DNA from: Onchidella celtica
Lineage: Eukaryota; Mollusca; Gastropoda; Systellommatophora; Onchidiidae
DNA length: 64,000 nt
Reading direction: 5' to 3'
Assembly (NCBI GenBank): GCA_963931925.1
Contig: OZ007570.1
Span: forward strand, 50,689,936-50,753,935
Positions 25,023-53,100 of the stretch are shown one piece after another. The notes beneath the pieces were generated by a model. The model did no database searches, was not told where the DNA came from, and worked only from the letters and a program-made list of their open reading frames with translations. Each line of letters starts with the position of its first letter. The first letter of the stretch is position 1. The translations under genes were made by a program, and so were the position numbers.

Positions 25023-25131
25023 TTTAACGGCTGGCAGTATTTATGAAAACCTTAGCATGCATCCCTTGTTTTAAGATGACGGATTGTGTTAGCTGGAAGA
25101 TACGTTAGAATATTGTGATGGAATGAGTCTC

Positions 25132-40874
<15,743 letters not shown>

Positions 40875-41788
40875 GATTGAGAGTTTCTTGGCTTCTTGGT
40901 AACTTTCCTTTCCACAAAATCGTCAGTATCTGCCTTCTGCCGTGCTGCTTGTACAGTGTCTCGATGACAACCACACAAATATCGCCGAATCACGGCTCCA
41001 GAACGAGATTTTTGGATAAAGTAATTAACTCCGTGCAAATTTATTGCCTACTGTGATCGAGTCTACTGAACCTATCTTACAGGTGATAAACTACGGTAAT
41101 TAAAGTCATGTCAGAGAGTAAAAATTGGGCAAAAAGAAAAAGTTGTATGTAGCAAAGCCCCGAGTAAGAAATAACACCCAAACGATACAATGCAAACTAA
41201 AAGAGAAGACAGAAAATCCTCAATATTTCGGCTATCGCCTTTGTCATAAAAAAAAGAAGAAAAAACAACAACAGCAAAAAATGGAACAGGGAAAACAATC
41301 GAACAATAAAAGATTTCAATAGGAAATTTATAGAATCGAAACACAATATCATGTGGACTCATGTGCGAGTTCTTGCTTGGTTAGCAGCACAAAAGCACGT
41401 CAATTTGAGAATAGATTTAAAAAAAACAACAACAACTGAATAGTTATTATTCTCCACAGACCCGCAAAACACAAACAATTTTTTGCAAACAACCATATTG
41501 TCAGTTATTTCAGAAATGAGTGGGTTGATTGGAAATTGTCCAGTATCTTAGCATCTGTCTTGAAACCAGTAATTTATGCATGCATTTGTAGTCCTTTTGT
41601 ATTTCAACCAATTTTATCTAGGAAAAATTCTTAATACAGAATTCGAAATACGTACACGTTTTCTTCACTTTAGGATTACGTTATTTGAGGCAATCAGTGA
41701 GGAGTCACTGTTTAGTGGTTCTCTCTCGGGAAGTTGAGGGAGGGATCAAGAAGGATGTAGCGATGCAGATAGCTGTTTATGGTTGCAG

Positions 41789-41892
41789 TAATAATAATAA
41801 TAATAATGTATAGCATTTATATAGCGCATATCCATTTAAAATGCTCTATGCGCTTTACAGAAACAACATGTCAACCACAGAGCAGAATGGAG
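41789..41892 (-). mobile_element. SINE copy 2, (ATT)n-tailed
   Basis: On the minus strand it reads CTCCATTCTGCTCTGTGGTT, then GACATG, a 10-base spacer, CTGTAAAGCGCATAGAGC, then ATATGCGCTATATAAATGC and an (ATT)n tail. It shares both boxes with the copy at 1206-1380 but has a shorter spacer between them, so the two belong to different subfamilies or one has an internal deletion. Confidence 0.65.
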
Positions 41893-41999
41893 CTGCCTGC
41901 GAAGCGCTCAACATACTGCACTGCTTCTTTCTCTCTCCCTGTCTCGCTCACTCTCTCTCTCTATCTCAGAGCAAATTGTAACGCAGCCTGTTAGGCGCA

Positions 42000-42065
42000 G
42001 TTCACAACTCACAACAGTTCACAACTCACAGCAGTTCACAACTCACATCAGTTCACACAACACAC
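42000..42065 (+). repeat. Short tandem array AGTTCACAACTCAC
   Basis: About four units of 14-16 bp (CAGTTCACAACTCACA with A/G/T variation) lie next to a CT-rich stretch at 41933-41966. It is a simple microsatellite-like array with no other features. Confidence 0.75.
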
Positions 42066-43147
42066 AACTCAAATAATATTTGAATATTTATTAATAACAA
42101 TATATATTTAATAATGAATAATAAATTCTGGCGGGGGGGGGGGGGGGATGATATGGATAAATTTTAATCTATTAATTTCAATTTTCAATTTTGCCCGGGA
42201 TTTCTACAAACTAATAATCAAAGTCAATAGATATTATTTTATTTGATAAGTGGTTCTTTGCTCAAGAATTTATATAATATAATGGCTCCAGAGTCTCAGT
42301 CTGGACTTGCAAAGTCACGGGGAGACTGGGCAACAAAAATCAGTTTGTGCTGTAGGCTAAGTATGGACGGCGTTCTGTGGTATCGTTCTTGGGTGACAAT
42401 ATTTCTTCTAGGAACAAAATAATATTAATGTGTGCATGTTTTTGCCATTTCGTCTGTTTGTCTGCCAGTCAGAATCTTCAAGTACCTAAAATTGAATTCA
42501 CATTCGCTAAAACGGAAACAGAGAATGCAAGCAAATGTAAGCTATGGCGTACACATAATTGTGAATTATTCAAATTTCATTTTGAAGATATTATGATGGC
42601 AGGATTTGGTCATCTCCTTCAAGATATTTCCCATTTTTTTCTTTTCCTTTCAAATTCATTTTCGATAAAGGCTGCGTCACTGAAGTCTGTTTAAGACTAA
42701 CTGTAAAGATCAATGGGCTATGTTCAGAAATGTTCGGAAAGTTGCTAACACTGACAGTTACAATAAACCTACAACAAAATAATACTCTCTGATAATACGG
42801 AAGTATTAGGTATTTCTTATCTCATTTTTTTTTTAACAGAGCCACGCCAAGTTCACATTAACCGATAAAAAGTGTCGGTCTAAAAAGTATAACCGAAATT
42901 GCACAAGTGGCAGCAAGTGGACAGCAGAAGATAAGTTACAGTTATTTTCGTGATTCAATCTGGCGAGTCTTCGAGTAGTTTGTGGTTGAGATGTACGTAT
43001 CCCGAAATACTGTCAAACTACTTGCAGTGGGACATGTAATGCCATATCTGTTTGTCTTTTTAGCTTGAAATTTACTAACTTTATACTTTATCAGCCTACT
43101 TTCATTTTCGTGAGAAGTCACACTCACAGAATGGGTCCTTTATATGC

Positions 43148-43196
43148 CGGGCCAGATCTAGATCTAGATCTAGATGATACTAGATAAGATCTAGAC
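43148..43196. repeat. AGATCTAGATCT palindromic array
   Basis: GATCTAGATCTAGATCTAGA is followed by degenerate TAGATAAGATCTAGA units. Shorter relatives occur at 8139-8163, 40676-40710, 43326-43342, 43768-43780 and 43928-43940. The unit is self-complementary. I associate it with gastropod genomes, where it is a dispersed simple repeat. Confidence 0.7.
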
Positions 43197-44167
43197 GTCT
43201 ACTAGGATTGATAATCTGACGCACATCAGACGAATGTTACCTTCCCACCACCCCTTTTCTGTGTCAGTTTACAGTGAGAGCAAATTTCGTATTCATGACC
43301 AAATTTTATCAAGCAATCTTCAAGTAGATCTAGAATCTAGACCAACAATTATCCCAATAACAACTGAGACAGAGTGTGTGCATGTGCGTGTATTGTTTGG
43401 AGAATGGATTTGGACTAAACTTTGGGTGTAATATGATTAAAATGGATGAAAAGGCACTCGTTGAAAATGACTTCAGAATATGTCTCATGCCATTATTGTC
43501 AGATTGCACCTTCCACTGTACTCAGCACTTTTAAATTTCCAAGTCATCCGCTAACATTTAAAAACAACCCTTTGAACTAGAGGACTAAGCTGTCCGCCCC
43601 CCCCCCCCCCCATTCCATCCTTATGGGGATTTGTATACATCCACAGTTTAGAATAGGCCCTATTTCATTACTGAAAGAAAATTGGGCCTTCAGATACATT
43701 CAGAAATCCTCCCACCACAAGTTGTCAGCAGTTTATAACAAACAAGGTAGATAGCATAATCATAACAGATCTAGATCTAAATTACTTGTCCATGATGTAT
43801 TTTCCTAATAAATCCTAAGGTGGCTTGATCTAGATGTTAAGTACTAGCAGTAGGCCTATCCATTTTAGCTATATGTTCAGGGGGGGCGCAATGAAGGGGT
43901 TAACACGACTCAATGAAAAATAGAAATGATCTAGATCTTGGTGTGATGTGACTGAATATGTGGATGTGCTAGGTGGTGAGGGTCTGTTCAGATCCTTCTG
44001 AATAGTATTGAAAATGGTCCAGTCAACATGGTGTTGCTATGTATTGTTGGCACCTTGCTGTGTTATTTTTCTGGAGTTTGAATAAATTGGAACTTATTTG
44101 GAGATGTTACGTTTTACTGCCATTTCGTATTTTACTCTTAAAATAGAAATGATAAGACACCTAAGGC

Positions 44168-47100
44168 ATGCCGGAACTTCCAAGACTGACAGGAGCCTTG
44201 CGTGCTTTTGGAACAGTCTCCCAACAGGATGATGCAGTGCCTACAAATGATTTGACCCTGAGGAAGTCACTGGCACTTGAAAAACAGAAAGAGAGAAGCC
44301 CTTCATGGAACAGCCTTGTCACATTCATCAAGAAAAATGCAACTGTTAGCCAGAGTGAAGTTGTTTCAGCAACAAAGCAGCTGATCACCACAGCGAAATC
44401 TATTGGTAAGTATCTTACAATTAAATCCATGGTATAATCATACTAAATGCATGGGTTTCATTAGAATATTTTGTTGTGCCACAGACTTGGAGATATTTTG
44501 ACAAGATGTTGGTACCTGTGACAGGTCATGTGGCAATGGGTGAGGCAGTTTCAGCATCTTCATTGTATTGAACACTTCACTGATAATAAGTTTAAAAGAA
44601 AAAAAAAATCACAAAAATCTGCATGGTAGTGAACTGCTAAATTAAGATGCACAGTGAAAATATGAAATAGAATGAGTGATCTCAAGTAGATGCAGCTATT
44701 GTATCAATTTTTGTCTAAAGTGTGATTGCAGATCATATAATGAAAGTGTTAACAACAGATTTAGTGGTTTTGACCTTTAGAGATGGTGTGAACATCTAAC
44801 TGTAAAGTCTGAGGAATCACAAAATACATATTATGTGTCAATCACATTCTAAGCATTCTCTGAGTAAAAGACAATATTTTCACCAGTCAGCTAGATTGGA
44901 TAGAAGAGACAAAATATGATTTTTCTGATTCATGAAAAAATGAAGACACATCCTTTTTCTCTGGCTGTAAAGTAACACTTTCTTTGATCGATCAATGCTA
45001 CTGGTGAATATTAGGATGTGAAGTCGTAATTTGAGGAAAACTTTACTTCAGTAGTAATGATATTTATTTCATTAGCTAAATTTTATTTAAAATCTCCTGC
45101 ACTCACTTTTTTAACACATCAAGTAAAATAAACTAATAAAGGTATGTTTTGATGTGATCAAGTTTGTCCAGGTGGCTTTAATATTAATGTCTGTGTGTGA
45201 GATTTGTAATTTTGTTTTCATCATGTCTAAAGTTGGCACAGAGGAATCCTCCGACACAGTTGAGTGTGGAGCTGCATTTATGTTTGATGTATTCAAATCT
45301 GTGGAAAGTGTTGGGCAGAGAGAGGCTACACAGCTTCGCAGTACTTTTGGACCTTATCCAGCCACAGCTGCCACTAAAGCATGTCAGTTAGTGCGGAAAA
45401 TTGTGAGTTGGTTGCCAGAAAGTGCTCTTGCAGAATTATCTTCAGAAAGAGAAGAAGGTAATTTCTGTGTTATTGTGTTACATTTAGAATGTGTATGTGA
45501 AAAAAAAAACAACAGGAAAAAAACAACAACTAGGAAGGCACTTTGAAAACACTGCCTGACACTAGACAGAGATGATCAGAGGATATAATTACAGAAAGCA
45601 ATGCTCACATTTATTATCCTTGAGTTGTAAATTTGCCCAGCATTGACATATTAACATTGACAATTATTCTATGTTGGAATTTATTTTGAAGCATTGTTAT
45701 AAATTTACCTATCTTCCTTGCAGTTTTTTTTTCTTTATTTGAGACATTATTTATGGCATGTTGTAATGTGCAGACCTGTTACCTGTCCTGTATCTTGTAA
45801 GACTGACAAAGGGTGTTACTTGTTTGATGTGTATTCTCCTTTTCTTTGAGATCATAAGAAACTGATAGTTGCAGTTTGCTTTTGCACCAAGGAGTTCCAT
45901 CTAAGTGAAGTTGTCATTTAGTTTATGGGTCTGACATATATTCTTTATTTGAACAATTGGATTTTGCTTGCAAGTCACAATCTTTTACATTTCACCAGCC
46001 AGAAAATTGTTTTGCATTAATTATGGAGTCTTTATCAAGTTGAAATAGTATGAATTTCAAAATTGCTCTTATTGCTCTTGTAATGGAAGTTTCATGTGCA
46101 TCACTTTTGTATGTGTTCCTTGATACAGGTGATGGTGCAGCAAGTAATGAAGAGTTTGGACATTCAATCACCTTCACAATGTCTTATGATTGCACTGACG
46201 ACGGAGAAGATTTATCAAGTGAAGACGAGGAAGGAGAAGACAAAGACAGTGGCAGAGACTTTAATTTGAGATACAATGCAGCAGCTGCTGCCTCAAGCAG
46301 TAGCAGCAACAGGCCGGCAGAGGCCAAGGGGGTAGGCAGAGGAGTTGAGTTTGATTCTGCCTGGTTGAAGATATTAATCAACACTTACTTTGAGAGCAAT
46401 GATACTGCACTTAGCCTGGGTTTGGATGAACTGGCCACTACTGTCTATGATATTCTGAGCTCACAGAGAACAGATGATGAGCTACAAAATGAGGTTGGTG
46501 CTGGACAGAGTGTTAAAACACATTGAACCAACTTTCTCTTAATTAAGACTCAAACTGTGAGCACACATGCACATATTGAGAACAGTAAAGTGTATATATT
46601 ACAGGATTTCTGTCAAAAAAAGAAAAGAAAATGTACATTAGTTCCCCTTATGCAGCTCAAGGCAATTCCAGTCTTTTGCCAAGTTTAAGTAGTATCAATT
46701 TGATATTATAGGATGTGAAGAACAAAGAAGTTTTGGGTGTTTTACAGGCCGATGATGCCATTACAATCACTTTTTAATAATTGTTATGGGAGACAAACAT
46801 GGCCTACAAAATGTGTCTTCATTCATTGAACAGCACTCAGTGTGATTGTTTTAACCATCCTTTTGAGTTCTTTCATGGATAATTATAGGCTTTTAATGAC
46901 TCACAAGAACTTATATTTTATGCCCTTTCAGCTGTTTGATCTTTTGGGCTTTGACCGTTTTGAGCTGATACAGCAGTTATTGGAGAACCGAAATCAGATT
47001 ATCAAGTCACATACGGCAGAGACAACAAGGGCTCTAGTGCAGCAGATTCCAAGTATGTATTTTCATTGAGCATACATAATCTTTTAATTCAGTAAAAACT

Positions 47101-50100
47101 TTTTAAAACTTCACTTTCAAAATTTTTTTTCATCATCTTTAAGTTCACATATCTTTTTGTTCAAGATAGTTAAGAATATAACAAAAGAGGAGGTGTAAAA
47201 GCAATCAGAACATAATTTAGTATAAAATTATGACATTGAAGATGTGGCATTCACAAAGGCAAATCAAAAACACTCACATTGAGAAGTTTATCATATTACT
47301 ATTATCTGCAAACACTTGTTTTTCTGCCATTCACAGAAAAGAAACCAGAAAATCAGCGGCCTACTTATGGATGTCAAGTCGTGGTTCAGGTGTGTTTCAT
47401 GTTAATTTCTTTCAGTCACCTAGAATGTTTCTTCTTTTCTACACAGCTTTTAAAATGAATTTATCTGATCTTGCAACATGATCTTGTGACTATAATAACA
47501 TTTTGATGTAAAACATTCTGCCAATGGGTTCACGTATAATATTCAAAATTGAATGGATAGAGATTTGGTTACTGTGATTTTGGTTTCTTTCTGTGCATGT
47601 ACATTGCTAAATCTGTTGTTCTCACAGAGTGCTGAAGAGAAAAACCTGGCCAGACAGATTAGAAGAGAAGAGAAACGTACAAGGAAAGATGGAAGAGTCA
47701 CTTCTGAGGATGAGGAAATTGCTGGTGCACTAAACATGACTCCTGAGGAACTTAGAGCTAACAGGTTGGCTTACATTTTCCATTCAGTGGCATATTGTAA
47801 CACTTTTTCTTTATCTTCACCAAGATGGTTTTGTTTCTCTAAAAAAGTAATGGAACATTTCAGGAGAGGAACAACTCGAATGAGGGGTCGAAAATCAAAA
47901 CACATCTAGTGCAAACTTCATACTTTTGAAAAAAAAATGAAATGGGTATTTGAGTAATCTCTCAAGGGCTGTGTTAACTGTCAAGAAATTTGAACTAATG
48001 TTTGGTGACCTGAATCTTTCATATACTTATATTGCAATGCACAAGGAGTGTTTATTAATTTATATTCAGTCAGGTTTTTCTTGAGGATCAGCCACTATAA
48101 GCAGAGATTTTATGTTTGATTTTATTACAAAATTGCCTGAAGATAATTATCATAGCTACACGTATCCCAGAAAGTTTCCGCGTTTTGTTTATTTGGAAAA
48201 GAAACAGAAGAAGAGACATGACGGAAAGGAAACATTTTGTGCACAGTTAATATAACAGGTTATTATTTTCAGTTCATCATGCTGGCTCAGCAGTGTGTTG
48301 AATCACTGATGACTAGATGTTAAATGTGACTTTGAAGTGAATGTAACAGATGTTAATGTCTTGGAAACACATTTAAATCCAGAAACCCCCAAATTCCCCT
48401 GGTTAATAGAAGGTAAACATGAGGATGGTACATGACTGACTGTTTGCTTTTGTCCTGTGATGCTTTGCTGCCACTTTAATTCAAAATTCTGTCTTACCTC
48501 ATCAAAAATATTTCATATTTGGTCATGGATAGAAAATTATATTTAATTACTGAGAATAGTGAGCTCATGGAAATATGCTTGGGATTTTTTACACAAAAAA
48601 AAACAAAAAAAAGTGGTGTTTGCAGCTGTGCAGATGATAGAAAAGACTTTTTTACTGGATGGGTTATGAAAAATGGTTCAACTAAACAACATTTGGAAGG
48701 ATAGAGGCACACCAACGGACCTCAAAGTGAACATACTTAAGTGCTTGATCTGGCCAGTCCTACTATATGGTTGTGAAGCCTGGACACTCAAAAAGGCAGA
48801 CATAACAAGATTGGAGGCAGCTGAAATGTGGCTTTACAGAAGGCTACTCAGAATAAGTTGGACAGAAAGGAGAACAAATACAAGCATCTTAGAACAGCTT
48901 GGCACCACCAGAAGAATAACACCTGAAATAAATAAAAGAAGACTTGCATACATCGGCCACGCGGCCCGAAACAAAAGCACGGCCCTTATGATATCAATCC
49001 TTCAAGGAAAGACAGAAACAAAGAGAAAACAAGGAAGACCACCCATTACATATCACGATAACATCAAGAAAGTCAGCCAGCTGGAAATAAGTGAACTAAC
49101 TAGGAAAGCTAAGGACAGGATTGGGTGGAGGAGATTTTGTCGTGACATCCACTGTAGCAGCTAACATCGATGACGATGAAGCCGACAGGTGACAGGTGAG
49201 GAGGGTTACGAAAAATTTTCCTCTCTTCCAACAGGGAAGCTGCCCTACGAGCTGCAGCATCTGCTCCACTTTTCTCAGGTCGCAGCATGAGCTATGTAAG
49301 ACCAGAGAGGTATCCCTTTGTGTTCGACAAATTAACTGAAGCTCAGCATTCTTCTGCATACATTGCAGGAACAAAAGTAAGAATTATTTTAGGAATTTTT
49401 TACTCTTGAGATTTCTTGTTGCATTCATCAATATATTTTCTACCGGAGACGCATTTCCTGACTTATTCATTCAGTAGTTATAACTTCCATGGATTGAATT
49501 TGCAAGTGAGTAGAGAAAGAGAGATGAAGAAGATAGGAAATTGCCCTATACATCAAGGAAAGAGTCTTATTACTAAGTGCTAATTTGTCAGTAGAAGTTA
49601 ATTCTACTTAGGCAGGACATTGATGGAATGATAATATGTTTTCAAATCACATTGTTGTATAGCACAAATAATTGTTACTATGTCTATAGTTTCTAACTAA
49701 TGTTAGTCATGTTACTATTGTCTACACAGCTTGCCTTGCCAGAAAACTTCACTCGTAAAGATGACAAACTGTATGAGGAGATCAGTATCCCACCCAGTGA
49801 TCAAGCACCCACTGAAATTGGCAAAAACAGGATTGCTGTTTCCACATTAGATGAAGTAAGTGTTTTCCTGGTCAGCATTTCAAATGAGTTTTTGCAAAGT
49901 GGACATTTTATCGTGTTTAGAAGCTAAAGTATCTAGATATATCTGACATGTAATAGTGAATGTTCTTTTCAGTGTCATTTCGTTTGTGTAAAACCATCAG
50001 TCTTACCGTGAACATTTTTTTCAAAAGGAACTTGGTTAAGTGATGTTTATTTCTTTATTTCTGTCTTTTCATGGCTAATTAGACTGATTTTTGTTGTAAG

Positions 50101-53100
50101 TACTTGTTGCTGGCATAATTTGCAGAGCATAAATCTTGCATCCTTTGCAATGACAAAGTTGTTTTCTCTATCAGTAATGTGTAACAGAAATATACTGATG
50201 GTGTTTTGAGTCTTGCTCTCAAGAATATTTAACTTTGAAACTACAGTGATCCATGTCATTTATTTCCACCACCTAGATCGGTCAACTTGCCTTCAAAAAC
50301 ACTCAAAGTCTAAATCGCATTCAATCTGTGGTTTTCAATGCTGCCTATAAAACCAATGAAAATTTGCTCATCTGCGCACCAACTGGAGCTGGTAAGACCA
50401 ATATTGCCATGCTTACAATTCTTCATGAGTTGAAACAGCACATATCACAAGGAGTTATCAAGAAGGATGAGTTCAAGGTAAGTTTCAAGAGCTTGAAAGA
50501 CTCCTTCAGTACCCTGTCAGACACATGATGTGTGTCTTCATACCATGGGAGGTCATACATGGGTTAGGAAAGCATAAACTGGCCTGAATTCATGTTGCCC
50601 CCCTCATCTGACAGGGATGGAACCTGTTCCGACAGTATTGTAATTCCAACATTTGTTTGTCAGGGAAAAAAAATGAGTTTCCTCCCTTGTTATATACTGA
50701 ATAATTGATTATTCTTAAATGAAATCTTAATCCCTCATTTTCTTAATAATTTCAAATTTAGAGTTAGAGTGCATGAAATGGCTCAATTTAGTTTTTGAAA
50801 TGCATAAAATCCATTTCTGGTTTGAGGGGGATGGGGGGTGAGTCCCACACTGGGATTCTGTCACTGGACTCTGACAGGGTGCCTACCTGGACCCCAGGCC
50901 TTTATTATGACCACCTAAAAAAGTTTCAGACACTTTCTTCTTGTCCAGGCTCCATTCCTGCATCCCTACAGGCCATGTGCTCTTCAACTTTAACGTGAAA
51001 CCTTGCTTGTCTGATAGAGGCCATATAAAGAAAAATTATGAAAATGATTTGTGAAGATGATGATGAGATGGAGAAAAAAGAGAAATGGATGTGCAAACGA
51101 TAGATTGGCACTGTATCAATATATATATTTCATGTGTCAAAGAATCTGGTCTGTTTGTTACATGTTGAGAGTTTTTAACATCATGATGTAAAATATGTTT
51201 ACAGTGTTATGTATTTTGTTTATTATAATTATGTTAATTTTTCTAATAGCAGTATATCTTATTTATGTCTCTTGCTTTCAGATAGTGTATGTGGCCCCAA
51301 TGAAAGCCTTGGCTGCAGAAATGGTTCGCAACTTTGGGGGCCGTTTAGAACCTTTGGGTATTGCAGTAAAGGAATTGACAGGAGACATGTCCCTCACCAA
51401 GCAGGAAATTCTGAAAACGCAGGTGAGGTCAATATCTTCAACCAGATTAGTTGTATTTGCCACAAAGAAAAGAGCATAGCTTGCTATGACCTGCTCACTT
51501 TGGGCTATGGTATTTGTGTTTCTATTAGGTCCTTGTTGAAACTTAAGAGTACCTGTGTGATGACACCTACTTTCTTTAACAGCACTTAGAGGCATAGAAT
51601 TCAATGTCTCACTGAGTTGGAAATACTGAAAGAACAATTTATATGATGATGATATTTACATGTTCAATCAGGATTCAACCACTGTGAATTTGTGAAAAGA
51701 TTTTATAAGTTGTAAATAAAATTGTAATTTGGTTTAAATAAGTGAGTCGAACTCAGAGAGAGACAAGAATTTGGCATCCCCATGGTGATTGATTCACCAC
51801 AGAATACGGGTATCCCCAATCTTAATCATTGCGCACCCTGAATAACATTGGTATTATTCACATCCATCAGCGGTGCGAACGTTGTCAACCGCCAGTGTGG
51901 TCTGTCGTCATTAATTCGTGTGTGGATGCAGGGAGGGATTTCTGACGAGATGAAAACATGGTGAGAGAATAGTTCTTTTAGTGCTGAAATTTTCAAGTCC
52001 AGGACAGTAAAACTACAAGCTATTTCGGCGAGGATCATGGCGGCAGTGAGAGTGACTGCGGAGATGTTGAAGTCCTTTGCTGGAGATGGGGATGTGGTGG
52101 CATGGATGCAAAAGGTGAAATTGGTAGCGAGGCTACAAGGAGTAAAGGACTTGGCAACATTTTTGCCTTTGTACTTAGAAGGAGATGCACTTGCCTTATT
52201 TTTGGAGCTAAGTGATGACGAACAGCTTGACATCAAAATAATTGAAAGAAAACTACTGGAGGCCTTTACCGATAGTCCATTCGTGGCATTTGCTAAATTA
52301 TCACAGAAGAGATGGAACGGTGAGCAGGTTGACGTGTATGCCAATGAGTTGAGAAGGTTAGGCGGGTTAGCAGGTTTGAGTGGTGACAGTCTTGAGAGGG
52401 TAACCAAGCTTGCTTTTGTGAATGGGTTTCCAGATAGTGTGTCGTGCGAATTACAACAGATTGAGAGAGTATTCGAGATGAAAATGAGTGATGTGATTGG
52501 GAGAGCGAGAGTGCTTACGACAGCAACGAAGGGAGAAACAGTGGTTGCCTCTGCTACAACTTCACGGATGATCAGGCGAGTGGAAAAGGACGGCGGAGGA
52601 GATGATGGTCGGCAGTTCAAGGGATCATGCTACCGATGTGGAGGACCGCACATGGCAAAGTACTGCAATACCAGAATGAAACGCAGAGATATAATCTGCT
52701 ATCGCTGCGACCAGGTCGGACACATTGCAAGCCAATGCAATCAGAATCAGGGAAACGAGCGACGGGTGGCTGGTGCGCCAGCAGCCACTCTTCAACAGGA
52801 ATGATGGCGCAGTTGTTACCCGTGATAGATGTTGTGTTGGGGGGACGAGTGGTGAAGGCGTTAGTAGATACCGGCTGCGATACTACTGTTGTTAGCTCGA
52901 AGGCTGTCGGAAGTTGTGATGGTGAGACCTTCATGGTGGCCTTTGATGGATCAAAAGTAAGGTGCCAGGGAAAGCAATTGCTCCGGATAGAGGTACGGGG
53001 AATTGAAGTAGAGAGTCATGCCATAGTATCGGATTCAGTCTTTGGAGATATAACTATCGTCTTGGGAATGGATTTGATTGAGAAAATGAAAGGCGTCACT

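Larger units (their letters stand above)
21560..25131. other. Intergenic region between convergent CCDC174 and DYNLT1
   Basis: No exon was recognised. Small structures are present: a perfect 7-bp stem with a 3-base loop (TCGGCGCTTTGCGCCGA, 22884-22900), a 10-bp inverted pair GCCCTAAGTC at 22906-22915 and 23177-23186, and a diverged tandem duplication at 23525-24250. The stretch 22860-23190 has more CpG than its surroundings and may be an old non-autonomous element. The first about 100 bp should be CCDC174 3' UTR. Confidence 0.4.
40875..44167. other. Divergent intergenic region between DYNLT1 and ASCC3
   Basis: The two genes point away from each other, so both promoters should be here, but no TATA or CpG-rich core is obvious. 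The region holds a SINE copy (41789-41892), an about 15-bp tandem array of AGTTCACAACTCAC units (42000-42065), homopolymer runs of G (42132-42147) and C (43596-43611), and several AGATCTAGATCT palindrome arrays (40676-40710, 43150-43196, 43768-43780, 43928-43940). No further gene was recognised. Confidence 0.45.

Noticed and set aside
51020..51075. Possible LINE 3' end (AGGCCATATAAAG and GATGATGATGAG)
   Set aside because: Too short and without any upstream reverse transcriptase frame to call an element.
51826..52620. 264-codon minus-strand open frame opposite gag
   Set aside because: It is the antisense shadow of the 5' LTR and gag; composition is serine/leucine-rich as expected from the complement, with no recognisable motif.
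52801..52804. ATGA stop-start overlap as the way Pol is made
   Set aside because: Kept only as an alternative: the pol frame is open upstream and a phase-perfect slippery site with hairpin explains Gag-Pol better.
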